From Cristatella mucedo (Eukaryota > Bryozoa > Phylactolaemata > Cristatellidae): 64,000 bases of DNA. The stretch covers positions 932,501-996,500 of the forward strand of contig WPIO01000096.1 in the NCBI GenBank assembly GCA_009760855.2, read 5' to 3'. Under the pieces are notes generated by a model. It saw only the letters and a list, made by a program, of their open reading frames with translations. It was not told the DNA's origin and ran no database searches. The translations under genes were made by a program, and so were the position numbers. The first letter of the stretch is position 1; every line of letters starts with the position of its first letter. Shown in pieces: positions 38,481-49,208 of this stretch.

Positions 38481-38849
38481 GATAATCCCCTTTAACAGCC
38501 CAGGGTACTGGTAGTATCTGTCTTTAGCATTGTAGGCACTGAACGTTCTAAATCAAATCGATTTGACTTTGGTTAGAGGTACAGATAAACCACTCGAATC
38601 AATAAAGCCGTGTGCTCCATGGGAAACCTGATTATGTAAGGCTACGGATAAGTACAACGTAGGGTCAAGGGATACGGCAGACCATACTGTGAGTCCCGAA
38701 GCCGGAAGTCGACCGGTTGTCGGTTGACTTGACGTCAGTATATGCTAGGTAGAATTAATAAAATCCAGCGATTTCGGTGTTGAAGACAGACAAGGCAAGT
38801 AAGTGACGGTTGCTGGAAGATCTGCAAGAGTAGAAAATAGCCAACATCT

Positions 38850-39780
38850 AGAATGAGTGACGCAAAGGTACCGACTTGCTCGAAGTATGTTCATCGAAGT
38901 AGGTCAGAATGTGCCACAATATCTCCTTTTGAATCTGCACGAAATCTATGTGTCACGTTCCAAAGTGACCTTTTATTAGGCAATCATGTCAGCTCCACAA
39001 TCAAGTATGCCTACTTTCAGCTACATACCATTGCTCGAATTCGGGCTTATTTAGATAGGGATGCAAAATCCAAGTTGGTGCATGCATTTTTGACATCCTG
39101 TCTTGACTTCTGTAACTCACTGCTTGCAGGCCTACAGGCCGGTGCAATCAGGCACTTACAGCTGGTGCAAAAATCTACAGCTAGGTTTGTCTGTCATGAG
39201 CGTCGCAGTTGCCACATCACATCACTTCTCACCGACCTGTACTAGCCAGTAGTCAACGGATTAATTTCAAGGTTTTTCGCTCACTTTTAGGTCCTTTCAT
39301 TCTTTGGCTTCAGCCTACCTGTCAGATCTACTCCCTTCAGGGTAAGCGCCGTACCACATGCTTTTCGGAATCTAACTGTTTACCTATACCTTGTACAAAC
39401 CTCAAATTCTTTGACGATTGTGCATTTATTTCGTATGCTCCCAAATCTTGGAACTCACTCACAATTTGCGTACCGAAATCCCCAGACATGAACATGTAAA
39501 AGAAAACTAAAAACGCATTTATTTATGACAGTATGTTTTGGATTCCTGGGATTCATCCTTTATGTGAATATGCATGCTGACACTGTCAAATACTGTCACT
39601 AACCACACATGCATGCTGACCCTGTGCATGTCACCCCTAATCATGTTGTTCATATTGTTCATCAAGCATGATACCACTCATCATTCGATCGTGTTTCCTT
39701 TGCAACAAATGTAAAGCGCCTGTAAAGAGATTGATTTATCTGAGAGAACTTTAGCAAGTGTATTAATATTATTATTTGCA
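38850..39780 (+). mobile_element. LINE-A, 5'-truncated
   Basis: The frame 38853-39245 gives RNLCVTFQSDLLLGNHVSST, ACLDR-like LDRDAKSKLVHAFLTSCLDF, CNSLLAGLQAGAIRHLQLVQ and RRSCHITSLLTDLY, then a frame change to 39499. It ends with the family 3' UTR and TAAAGCGCCTGTAAAGAGAT. Confidence 0.83.
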
Positions 39781-41140
39781 ATATGACGTAGCTAAAATTA
39801 GGCTCGCCACGTTATCCGACGTGTTAGCTCTTAAGCGAAGGAAGCATTCCGACCACGTTCGGAGAGCGAAACTGCAGAACATCGGCAGTCCAGCTATGCT
39901 TCCCAAGATCTGTCTGAGCACTCGCAGCTAGGACGTGCCTAAATTGAGTAAACAGTGCCGGCCAAGTACTTTTACTTAGTACGGCCCTCTGAAAGTGAAC
40001 GGTCGAAATCTCCGAGAAAGTTTAGGCGGGCGAAGTGCAAAACCTATTGTATTGTCGCTAGCTCTGTGAGCAGAATACCAAGCAATGTGTTTTTGATGAC
40101 TGAGCAAAACCAGCTAGGGTTTTTGCACGTTGCAAGCGTTGAGCTGCCACCCGAACTAGCATGGGTTGAGCTTTCATAGAATTGTCATTCTTGATAGGTT
40201 AATAACTGCTTATTAGATACAGTTTTGAATAGCAGTAACGTGGCTACTGCTTTGGAAAAAATGCAAAATAAATTGAGAAAACGGTGCAAGTTTCAGAGGC
40301 CCTTGAAATAAAGCCGAAGCGGCATCCTGTTGCTGAAAGGTTTGACGTGAGTCAGTTGATTGTAGCGTGTCCGCCGAGTTCAGCAGTCGCCACTGAGCTC
40401 GGCGAAGCAGTCACACGAGAAAGCTTGGAGGCTGTCTTTGACTGAAATAATGAAGTCACGTGCCATATCACATTAACTGATGAAATTTGCTTTATGGGAA
40501 GATGCAGCATAAGCATCAAAATACGGATGCTGAAAACGACTCAGGAGAGGCAAAAGAGATGCAGTTACGGGTGGTACCCAGAATAACGCACGAAGAACTA
40601 TTACATACACAGGAAACTTTTCGTCATAACCACGAGCAAATTCTTACATAATGCAGCAATTATTATGCAATTGCAGATAAGATCGGGCAAAAGAACTGTC
40701 GTACAATTGCATTCCGTAAAAAATTACATACCTAAAACACTCGGAGCATCATTACGTGTGTCTTGATTGTTATGTGTTGTTAAATTTATAATAAAGGAGT
40801 TATGCTAAGTTTTAGGCAATATCAGTCTCACTATGCATATACTCGGCAACTTATTCTTGTGAGCGAAGTCGTCAGTACACAAGCAGTTTTTGCAGAGTCA
40901 AAGGTGGATTTTGTCATTGAGTTTTCGGCCGACTTACGGTCAGGTCCGCCGGATTCGGGCGTTGCATCGCGATTGGAACGACTGGCTTTCAAAGGTGAAA
41001 TCAAAGTTGCGAAATAACTTCGAAACACGATTAAAGAAAACTTCACCACGATCGAGCGTGGGCTGAAGAATAAGCTCAATGTTGGTGAGACGTCTCCATA
41101 TTAGATCCGGGACAGTGCCTCTGGCAAGAACAAGGCGACA
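39781..41140 (+). other. A4-B1 intron, no recognised gene
   Basis: The frame 40802-41017 has a good acceptor (TTTTTGCAG near 40894) and a possible donor (CAAAG|GTGAAA at 40996), with protein-like composition (VDFVIEFSADLRSG). It contains no cysteine and no propeller motif, so I do not assign it. Confidence 0.45.
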
Positions 41141-41147
41141 TGATTAT

Positions 41148-41172
41148 GGGCATGGGTACGGGTGAGCAAGGG
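41148..41172 (+). other. G-quadruplex motif in a G-rich repeat
   Basis: Four GGG runs with loops of 3, 3 and 7 bases, within a stretch (41140-41290) of ATGGGTATGGGC-like repeats. Confidence 0.7.
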
Positions 41173-41324
41173 TATTGGTGTGGGTTTGGGCTTAGGTATG
41201 GGCTTGCCAAGAGCATTGATATGGGTTTGCTAATGGGTATGAGTACAGATATGGGCATGAGTGATCCTGTGACCAATCTTATGGGCGATAAACGGGCATG
41301 GGTGGGAAGGGCCGTCGCACTTAA

Positions 41325-42620
41325 GGCATGTATGTATCTCCGTCTGTAACGCCACAAAGGCATAGAGAATATGTAAGTGTTAGGCATTAGTGTTTTTGCA
41401 TATCTCACTCATAGCCTTAGCGGCATTTGGTAGGCACTTGGTAGCTAACTGACTTTATCTCACTTAACAAAGAGTAAGTGATCTTCATAGCTGTGTCAGT
41501 AGAGCAGTTGTGTTAGTGAGTAGCATTGAAGTAGCAGCTCAGGACGACTGGAGAGGTTGTGCTATAGTCTGCAGCAGGAGAGCAGTTGTTGTTGCATAAT
41601 AATCTTGAAAGTGGGTTTTTTAAGTATAGGTCTTTCAGAGATAAATATTCTGTCGCCAACGGTCTTTAAGCTGAGGAATAGAACAGCAGCTAATGTATTG
41701 TCCATACAGGACCTTAGCGGCAGTGGAAGAATGAAACAGCTAATTTATTGTCTATACACAACCTGCGGGCAGAAGGAGGCTGAAAGGTGTGCAGCAGTTT
41801 AGCTAGGTATGAAGGAGCCAAGCCGTGGTAGACCTTGTGGGTCAGCTGAAGAACTTTGCCCTGTATTCTTTCATCAACCGGCAACCATATAAGCTCTTTC
41901 AGCAAAGGAGACACATTGTCAAACCTCGGTGATTTGTAAATTTGCCTTGAAGCTATATTAATCGCAACAGCAGTAACTTAGTTGCTTTCTTTGGTAGCCC
42001 AGCCAAAAGGGAATTACAACAATCAAGCCGAGACAGAACTAAGGAACTAGTTAGTTAGCTCAAAGCCACAGTGGAAGACAGTTCCTAATTTTAGATGGGG
42101 GTCTGACGCGATTTCTAGATGTGGAAGCAGTCTTCTTAGCGAAGCTTTTAAAATGTATTCAGCTATCAAAAATGAAACATACCTCACGACCAGAGAGTGA
42201 ATTTCGCACAACAGCATCACCTATTGGAAGAGACTTCCAGCCCAGCCGCACGCTTGGGGTGCATCTATGAGCAGCCATTTTATCGTCGTTTAGTTTAAGG
42301 AAATTCGTTGACATCCTTATCAAATGTCTACAAATCAAACATTCACTTTATCAGTCTGCATTAACACCTGCAGCGGATTCTGATAGGTTAAATGACAAAT
42401 ACCTAAAAGTGATTCAGGCCTTTTCCACTGGCGTGACCAACTTTTCCCAGAGTTTGATTATAAACGGAGAATTTCAAAAGACCGAGGATGGACTCTTCAT
42501 GGACTCCATAGGTGACGGGTCTGGTAAATGAAGCTTAACCCCCACTTGACACAGATTGAATTAAATCGGTCACGTACGATTTAAACCACGCCAGTGCCTC
42601 ATCTGTCAGACCGATCATTG
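41325..42620 (-). mobile_element. LINE-B, 5'-truncated
   Basis: The 3' end at about 41325 has the family motif ATCTCCGTCTGTAACGCCAC. The C-terminal frame (41914-41714 minus: MSPLLKELIWLPVDERIQ, HGLAPSYLAKLLHTF) is recognisable but shifted. Further parts of the thumb and RT continue to about 42620, where the match to the 59.5 kb copy ends. Older than the copies at the window ends. Confidence 0.75.
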
Positions 42621-42929
42621 GAACGGTTGGCAATAGGTATCCTACAACTGAGGACTCTAATGCATTGTCCCGCAGCCAATTTATGCAGAGGTATCATTTT
42701 CATTTTCAAGTGAGATTGCGCTTTCAAACTAGAGTGAGTCAAATGGCCGCCTTTATGCATATCGCTTTTACCCATCTCAATTTTCGTGGTAAAATACACG
42801 CTTTACGTACGGAATTATTGCTCAAGAAATGTGAAACCCTTACAATGCATTCTCATAGTTTGAATTAAAGTAATGCACAGTGCGTCTTCATACTCACAAT
42901 ATATTTCTTGCATAAGATTGATTAAAAAG

Positions 42930-44785
42930 TAATAATGATAACAAAAACAATACTGCACTTGATAAAGCGCCCTCGGAGAACTGAATCTCTTTCTAGGCGC
43001 TTTACATTTGCTGCAAAGGGAAAGGGGTTTTAATGGTGAGTAATATCATGCTTGATAAACAACATGAATAACATGGTTAGGGGGACATGCACAGGGTCAG
43101 CATGCAAGTGTGGTTGATGGCAGCATGCACAGTGTCAGCATACACAAGCGCACGAAGGATGAACAGGAACCCACTAAATTCTGCCCTAAATAGGTGTTTT
43201 TAATTTCTTTTTAAATGTGGTCAAGTCAGGGAATGTTCCGACGCAAATCGGGAGTGAGTTCCAGGCTTTGAGAGCGTACGAAATAAATTCATGGTCTCTA
43301 AAAGATTTGAGGTTTGTACAAGGTATTGGTAAATAGTTGGTTTCCGAAAAGCGGGTGGTACGATAGTTGGCATGGTGAGGAAGTAGATCTGAGAGATAAT
43401 CTGGAGCTAAAGAATGAAGTGACCTAAAAGTGAATGACGAAACCTTAAAGTCGATTGCTTGAAAGTCCGTTGCTTGACTGGGAGCCAGTGCAGGTTGGCG
43501 AGAAGAGGTGTGATGTAGCAACTGCAACTTTCACGACAGACAAGCCTAGCTGTGGAGTTTTGTACCAGCTGTAGTCGCCTGATCGCACATGCCGGGAGGC
43601 CAGCAACCATTGAGTTACAGAAGTCAAGACGGGATATCACAAATGCATTGACCAACTTAGACGTGGTATCCTTATCTAAACTAGCCCATATGCTAGCAAT
43701 GTTTTGTATCTAAACGTAGGCAGATCTGATTGCGGAGCTGGTGTGGTCGTCTAACGATAGGTCACTTTGTAACACGACACCTAGATTTCGAGCTGCTTCG
43801 GGTGAAGATTAGTTAAGCAGGAGATTAGGAAGTTCGTTTTATCATCGTTTAGTTTAAGAAAATTGGCTGCCATCCATGTGCGGGTGTCATCAATACATTC
43901 AGCAAGGGAGTTGCGAGAATTCGAGTGGCTCGAAGGCTGGGAGGGATCAAGGCAAAGGTACAACGGAGTTTCATGTGCATAGACGTGAAAGCCTAGGATG
44001 TGCTTGGCAATCGCATCAGCAAGAGAGAGAGTATGCACCATGAAAAAACCGTACCTACCACGAAGCCTTGAGGTAAGCCATACTTCAGAGGCACCTCGGA
44101 GGATCTTTGTCCATTCACGTCAATACTCTGGAGTCTCCCACTGAGATAGGACCTGAACCACTGCAGAGCAGTGCCAGTGATGCCCAGACGAAATGAGAAA
44201 CGCTCTAGAAGAACTTTGGGATCGATGGTGTCAAAAGCTGCCGAAAGATCGAGCAAAACAAGCAGAGACACTCTACCCATGTCTGCATTCCTAAGTAGGT
44301 CGTTGTATGCCCTAAGCAATGCTGACTCTGTGGAGTGATTAGCTCTAAAGCCAGACAGGAACTTACTAACAAGGTGTGAGGTTTCGATATATGAGTTCGG
44401 CAGGTCCGCCACGACCCTTTCAGGTGTCTTTGATAGGAATGGTAGAATGGCAAATTGGCGGTAGTTATTCAAGTTCTCATGGTCTAGTTTCGCTTTCTCG
44501 AGAAGTGGCCTGACTACAGCTTTATTTAAAGGTGCTGGACCATGACCTGAGGCTAATGACATATTATTGATGTTAGTTACGCATGGCAGTAACAGATAAA
44601 TGCAACTTTGGAGTAGGACAGTGGGAATAGGGTCCAAAGGAGTTACTGTCTTCTTTGATTGCGATATCATCTTCAGGACGAAATCACTAGTGACCTGCTT
44701 AAATGCAGACATTTAGGTGCAGCCAAGATTCGGGGGACAGTATTCCAGGGAGATGATGTCACCGTAGAGATGGACTTCCTGATCT
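42930..44785 (-). mobile_element. LINE-A, best RT-bearing copy
   Basis: The minus frame 44712-43993 holds the RT: TPLDPIPTVLLQSC, NYRQFAILPFLSKTPERVV, SGFRANHSTESALLRAYNDL, VLLDLSAAFDTIDPKVLLER, QWFRSYLSGRLQSI and LKYGLPQG. The next frame (44041-43781) has FHVYAHETPLYL where active copies read YADDTQLYL, so both catalytic aspartates are changed (DD to HE). The thumb and C-terminus follow to 43186, then UTR and tail. Inactive. Confidence 0.9.
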
Positions 44786-44787
44786 GA

Positions 44788-45665
44788 CCACTTGTATATA
44801 CTTTTGATAGATCGAATCTTTCAAAACTAAGCGAAATTCCTAAATTAAATGCTGATAAAATCAGCTTACTAGTTATGGGCAAACCATGCGGGATTCAGAT
44901 ATTGAAATGGTTAAAGCTCCGAATTGGCTCTGCCTGCATACTTCTTGTTAAATCAACATGAAATCTATGTGTCAAATTCCAGAAGACCTTTCGCTAGACA
45001 GTCATATCAGTTCCAGAATCAAGTCTGTCTACATTCAGCTATATAACATTACTAAAATTTGGGCTTGTTTAGATGGGGATACCAAACCTAAGTCGGTTCA
45101 TGCATTTTTGACATACCGCCGACCTGCACTGGCTACTAGTCAAGCAACGCATCCACTTCAAGGTTTTGTCTCACTTTTAGGTTGCTTCATGCTTTGGCTC
45201 CAGCCTATCTATCTGATCTACTGCCCCGCTAGGCTAAGCATCGCACCAACCGCTTTTCGGAATCTAACTATTTACCTGAAATTCGTTCAAACCTCAATCC
45301 TATGGATATCGTGCATTTAGTTCGTATGGTCCCAAAGCCTGGAACTCACTCCTGACTTGCGCCACCAGATTCCCAGACTTTAAACACTTAAAAAGAGATT
45401 AAAACGCATCTACTTTGCACAGCATTTAGTGGATCATTGCGATTCGTTCCTTATGTGTTTGTCCGTGCTGACACTGTGCACGCTGTTACTAACCACACTT
45501 GCATGCTAACCCTGTGCATGTCAACCCTAACTATGTTATTCTTGTTGTTTATTAAGCACAATGATACTAATAATTCGATCGTGTTTCCATTGCAGAAAAT
45601 TCAAAGTGCCTAGAAAGAGATTGAGTTCTTTGTGAGTGCTTTTTCAAGTGTGCTTTTATTATTAT
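44788..45665 (+). mobile_element. LINE-A, 5'-truncated, head to head with the previous copy
   Basis: Begins with a decayed LKLNADKISLLVMGKP segment, then thumb and C-terminus in broken frames (45115-45360), 3' UTR, and a GTGTGCTTTTATTATTATTA tail. It ends about 50 bp before exon B1. Confidence 0.8.
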
Positions 45666-45716
45666 TAATATTATTAATATTTTCTTCAAACTGAGTGCGA
45701 TTTCTTTTGCTGATAG

Positions 45717-45917
45717 TTCCCGAAGCTCAGTTACTGTACGCCCGCGTCGAAGGCGTGGGATTCGTCCCTCTCGAAACGTTGAACGCACCCATCCAGCCGT
45801 TTGAGATTGATCGGAAAGGGATGTGCATGGGAGTCGCCTATGACCCAGTAGACGAATACGTTTTCTGGGCTGAGCATTTCAAATCGTCAATACAGCGAAT
45901 GCATCTTGATGGAACAG
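45717..45917 (+). CDS. LRP6-like: LRP5/6-like gene, exon B1 (propeller B, blade 1)
   Basis: First blade of the second propeller. It opens VPEAQLLYAR, close to the VPEAFLLFSRR start of LRP5/6 propeller 3, and ends VFWAE...MHLDGTG. The usual YWTD reads FWAE (45863-45874). The acceptor is TTGCTGATAG; the donor is ACAG|GTGAAT. Phase 1 on both sides, 201 nt, the structural twin of exon A1. The acidic E in place of D in the motif is a conservative change. Confidence 0.87.
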
Positions 45918-46554
45918 GTGAATGAAATTTGCTTCCAATTCAAGGCACGTTCACATGCTTGGCGTTGAAGCAACGCCTTAACATGCAACATTTGGCAAGG
46001 CATGCTCTTAATAATCACGCTAGAAAATTTTTGTTATGAAATTCTTTTGAGCTCCAGATTTTCAGACAAAACTGATTACGCGATAGATAAAAAATTTAAA
46101 AATCCAACTGAAAACTTCTGCTAACATTTGCTAGTGTTATAGCACTCTGGGCCTACGTGATTAATGCACGTTCTAAAGAGCACCTGAATTCTATTATATG
46201 CATAGCAAAGCTTAGGAAATAGTTTAGGAAACACAATTTTCAATTGTCATTCTACACGTGTTTAGCAGGTTTATAAAATACTATATGCACACTTTTTTCA
46301 ACCATCCGAGTCTATTTTCGCTTTAACATAGGTAGTTATTTCTCAAAGTAATTACAATCACTATATAGCTAAAATGTAGAGTAAAGAACAGTGCATATCC
46401 GTAGTGATATTTAGAGACAAACTAATTTATTCCTCGATGAATAGGGGTACACAAACCTATAACAGCGGAAACCAAGCTGTCAAAATTTGCTTAAAGATGC
46501 TACAATTCTAAAAAAAAAAAGCATATAGGGTATTACACAGCAATGCCTGTGAGA
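45918..46554 (+). other. B1-B2 intron, AT-rich unique sequence
   Basis: Nothing recognised. Confidence 0.55.
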
Positions 46555-47130
46555 GTCTTCAGCCTATGAGACAGTGCTCTGTCTCTGAGATGAGAGCTCA
46601 TTCTCTGAAAGCTTTGCCTTTGAGCGCTCTTTCCCTGAGTGCTCCGGCTGTGAGAGCACTCCGCCTCTGAGCACACTACCTCTGAGCCTCTGAGCTCGCT
46701 GCTTCTGACACCACTTTTTCTCTGAGAGTGCTTTTCATAGGAGAGCGCTCGGCCTCTGAGAGCACACTGCCTTTGAGAGGGCTCTACCTACGAGGGAGCA
46801 GCTCGTATGCGATCATTATTTCTCTGAGTGCTCTTCCTCTGAGACCTCGTGCATAAGCGCTCTGCCTATGAGTGCCCCGCCTATAAAAAGGGCTCTGCCT
46901 ATGAGCGCTCTGCCTCTGAGCGCTTTTCCTCTGAGCGACTTTCCTCTGAGAGCCCTTCCTCTGAGCGCTTCCGCTCTGAGAGCTCTACATATGAGAGCTG
47001 TACCTATGCCTCTGAGAGCCCTTTCTCTGTAAGCTCTACCTATGTGAGCTCTGCCACAGAGCGCTTTTCCTCTGAGAGCGCTCTTCCTATGAGAGCGATC
47101 TGCATATGAGAGCATTCTGCCTTTGATATC
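46555..47130. repeat. Degenerate 15-bp minisatellite
   Basis: Units such as GAGCGCTTTTCCTCT and GAGAGCTCTACATAT, regular at 15 bp between 46905 and 47000 and looser outside. The period of three codons creates open frames on both strands (a GRALRGKALRG-type pentapeptide repeat on minus), which I read as by-products. B1-B2 intron. Confidence 0.88.
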
Positions 47131-47433
47131 CTATGCGAGTGCTGTAACTTTGAGTGCTCTTTCTCAGTAAAGCCAAACCGGAAGAAATGTTAGAAACCAA
47201 CTCTGATCAAACATCAGTAATTCAAAATCGTTGCTTGGTCTTCAGATGGTAGGTTGCTTACTTTGGGCTGATGTAGTTGCAAGGAAAATGTTTCAGTGAG
47301 CCCGACAGTACTCAATGGTGTTGCTAACTGTCGCCGAACAGGCGGGAGATAGGAACATTGATGGATGACCGGCCTAGGAGCTGTATAACAGCATCCACTC
47401 ACGTAGGTAGCATTTGAAGTCGGCAAGAATTGA

Positions 47434-47571
47434 TTAACAACCGGACTCGCAGAAACGTACAGCATAACTTTCGGCCTCGTGCAAAATGTGGCCAAAGCCT
47501 TCCAAAGCTTCAACTAACGACAACTCTAGAGTCTCGGGCTCGAGACGGTGGCCGTCAGTCAGTGCCGACAT
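47434..47571 (-). CDS. Small minus-strand ORF, possible first exon of a nested gene
   Basis: Starts at an ATG (47571-47569) and runs 45 codons to a TAA. The peptide begins MSALTDGHRLEPETLEL and continues as a regular amphipathic helix-like stretch (...VEALEGFGHILHEAESYAV), unlike chance translation. The preceding 80 bp on the minus strand are GC-rich. A weak donor (GCT|GTACGT) lies near its end. Another open frame, 47214-47513 minus, overlaps downstream. No family recognised. Confidence 0.3.
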   Translation of the reverse strand: MSALTDGHRLEPETLELSLVEALEGFGHILHEAESYAVRFCESGC

Positions 47572-48245
47572 GTCACCACTCCGTCTGCCGCTTAGTCACG
47601 CTCTGAAAAGCTGCTGTAACGAGCGGAGGGAGCAGACAACTTAAGTAGTCAAGATCGATAGACCCAGGGCTTGTACGTGGAGTCGGAGTGATGGCATTCG
47701 CTTTTGTTTGCAGATAGATTGGCATCGCTTTAGAGTCCTGTCCGACGGTTTTTCAGTATGGGCCTGGAATGAAATGATCGCAAGGTTTTTCTTTAATTTT
47801 ATGAAGGTTTCATCAAGAGTGAAGATTAGCATCTATACTATGTTCTCAAGGGGTGTTATATGACTTTTTTTATTATTTATAAACTCAAAAGACTGCATTT
47901 TAAGCGAGGCTGAGCAGTCTTGTGTGATCACTCGATCAATAACCGACTGAAGAATTGATCAATAACTAGCTGACCAAATAGCCGAGGCCAGATGGCATGC
48001 TTAATCGATTGCTAACGGGATTGTAGCTGATAACTCTTCTTCTGAGTTAGGCCTACTTTTTTGCAGGGGCCAAGTGGCGCGAACACTCTAAATAACTAGA
48101 CAGCTGTACGGCTGGCTAGCATAAAAATTTAGCACATGTATTTTCTAATAATACTGCGCGAAGACACTCATGACTCGGTGCCTACATGCAGGTAAGTGCC
48201 TACGATGCAGTAAGACCTCAGTAATATTAAACTATATCGCTGCAG

Positions 48246-48441
48246 AGCAATCGGTCATAATTGGGGAGAACGTTTTAATACCGGAGGACATGGCCATAGA
48301 TACGGAGAAGCGTCGCTTGTATTGGACAGACAGAATGGCTCAAAAGATTGAATCCTCAAACTTTGACGGATCGGAGCGCCAAGTGGTGTTGGAAAAGGAA
48401 ATCGATCAGCCGCGAGCTATCGCCTTGGACGTGCCTCAGAG
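48246..48441 (+). CDS. LRP6-like: LRP5/6-like gene, exon B2 (blades 2-3)
   Basis: Reads EDMAID, RLYWTD (48320-48331), NFDGSERQVVL and PRAIALD, matching LRP6 blade 2 closely. The acceptor is CGCTGCAG; the donor is CAGAG|GTACTA. Phase 1 in, phase 2 out; 196 nt, identical in length and phase to A2. Joining B1 to B2 yields GEQSV with the frame intact. A SINE-2 copy begins about 50 bp downstream, and the gypsy element sits in the same intron. Confidence 0.9.
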
Positions 48442-48492
48442 GTACTAATCGGCTCCGCGCTCGTGCATGCTCACTTAATATAATTAAAAAAA

Positions 48493-48632
48493 GTATAATT
48501 CATGTATATAGCGCCCCAAGTGAACTTAATCTCTATTCAGGCGCTTCACATATGCCTCGGGGCTCGAGCCCACGACCTCAATCAGACCTTGGTCGGGGCG
48601 AGCACCTTAACCGCTAGACCAAACCAGCTCGG
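48493..48632 (-). mobile_element. SINE-2 (tRNA-derived)
   Basis: In element sense: GCTGGTTTGGTCTAGCGGTT (A box), AAGGTGCTCGCCCCGACCAA, B box GTGGGCTCGAGCCCC, and a 3' part with CGCCTGAATAGAGATTAAGT then GGGGCGCTATATACATGAAT. This 3' end resembles the LINE-A terminus. Confidence 0.78.
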
Positions 48633-48861
48633 CGCTTGGAGTGGCTCTGCTGTGCGTATCGCTCGTACTGCAATGATGCCGATCACTCTGCATCTGCTTG
48701 GGCCGCTCAGCAAGCCATGTAAGCTCACCGAGTTACCTCTCCAGAATTCCAGGAACGGATTCCCCAACTGGCGCCAATGACGGACGAAGTTCGAATGCTG
48801 CCGAGGGCGAGCAAAGGTAGTGGTAGCATGTAGGTCGGCTGGTGGTGGCTGGAATGAGTCG

Positions 48862-49190
48862 TGTTGTGTGTGCCTGTTTCTTCTCGGCCACTGATGCGTG
48901 CCCCGCTCTCGGTGGGTAGTTGGACGGTTGTCTCGGTGCGGCCTTTGATGTGGGCTGCGGTTTAGGCGGTTTTCTCGGTGCGGCCTTTGATGTGGGCACG
49001 TGGCCCACCACGGTGGCTCACCACGGATGCACTCCATAATCTGTGGTGAGTCAGCCCGTAGCTTCTATATGTACCCACTGGGGGAATAAAGATTGAGTCT
49101 CGTTCACCGCTCACGTTCTTCCACTCGTGTCTTCGTGTCTCAGTGAGACTCCACTAGCGCTGCTACAGCCGGAGACACAGTAACACAACA
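48862..49190 (+). repeat. Gypsy 5' LTR
   Basis: 329 bp, TG...CA ends. It contains a GGGGGAATAAAGATTGAGTC stretch whose AATAAA probably serves as the polyadenylation signal. About 90% similar by eye to the 3' LTR, differing by small indels. Confidence 0.92.
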
Positions 49191-49191
49191 T

Positions 49192-49208
49192 TGGTAGCAG
49201 AGAATGGT
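49192..49208 (+). promoter_or_regulatory. Gypsy primer-binding site, tRNA-iMet type
   Basis: TGGTAGCAGAGAATGGT starts two bases after the LTR. It is complementary to the 3' end of animal initiator tRNA-Met (known 3' end ...CUCUGCUACCA) at 16 of 17 positions. Confidence 0.85.

Noticed and set aside
46816-47115. Minus-strand pentapeptide-repeat protein
   Set aside because: The frame follows from the 15-bp minisatellite; both strands are equally open and the unit decays without codon bias.
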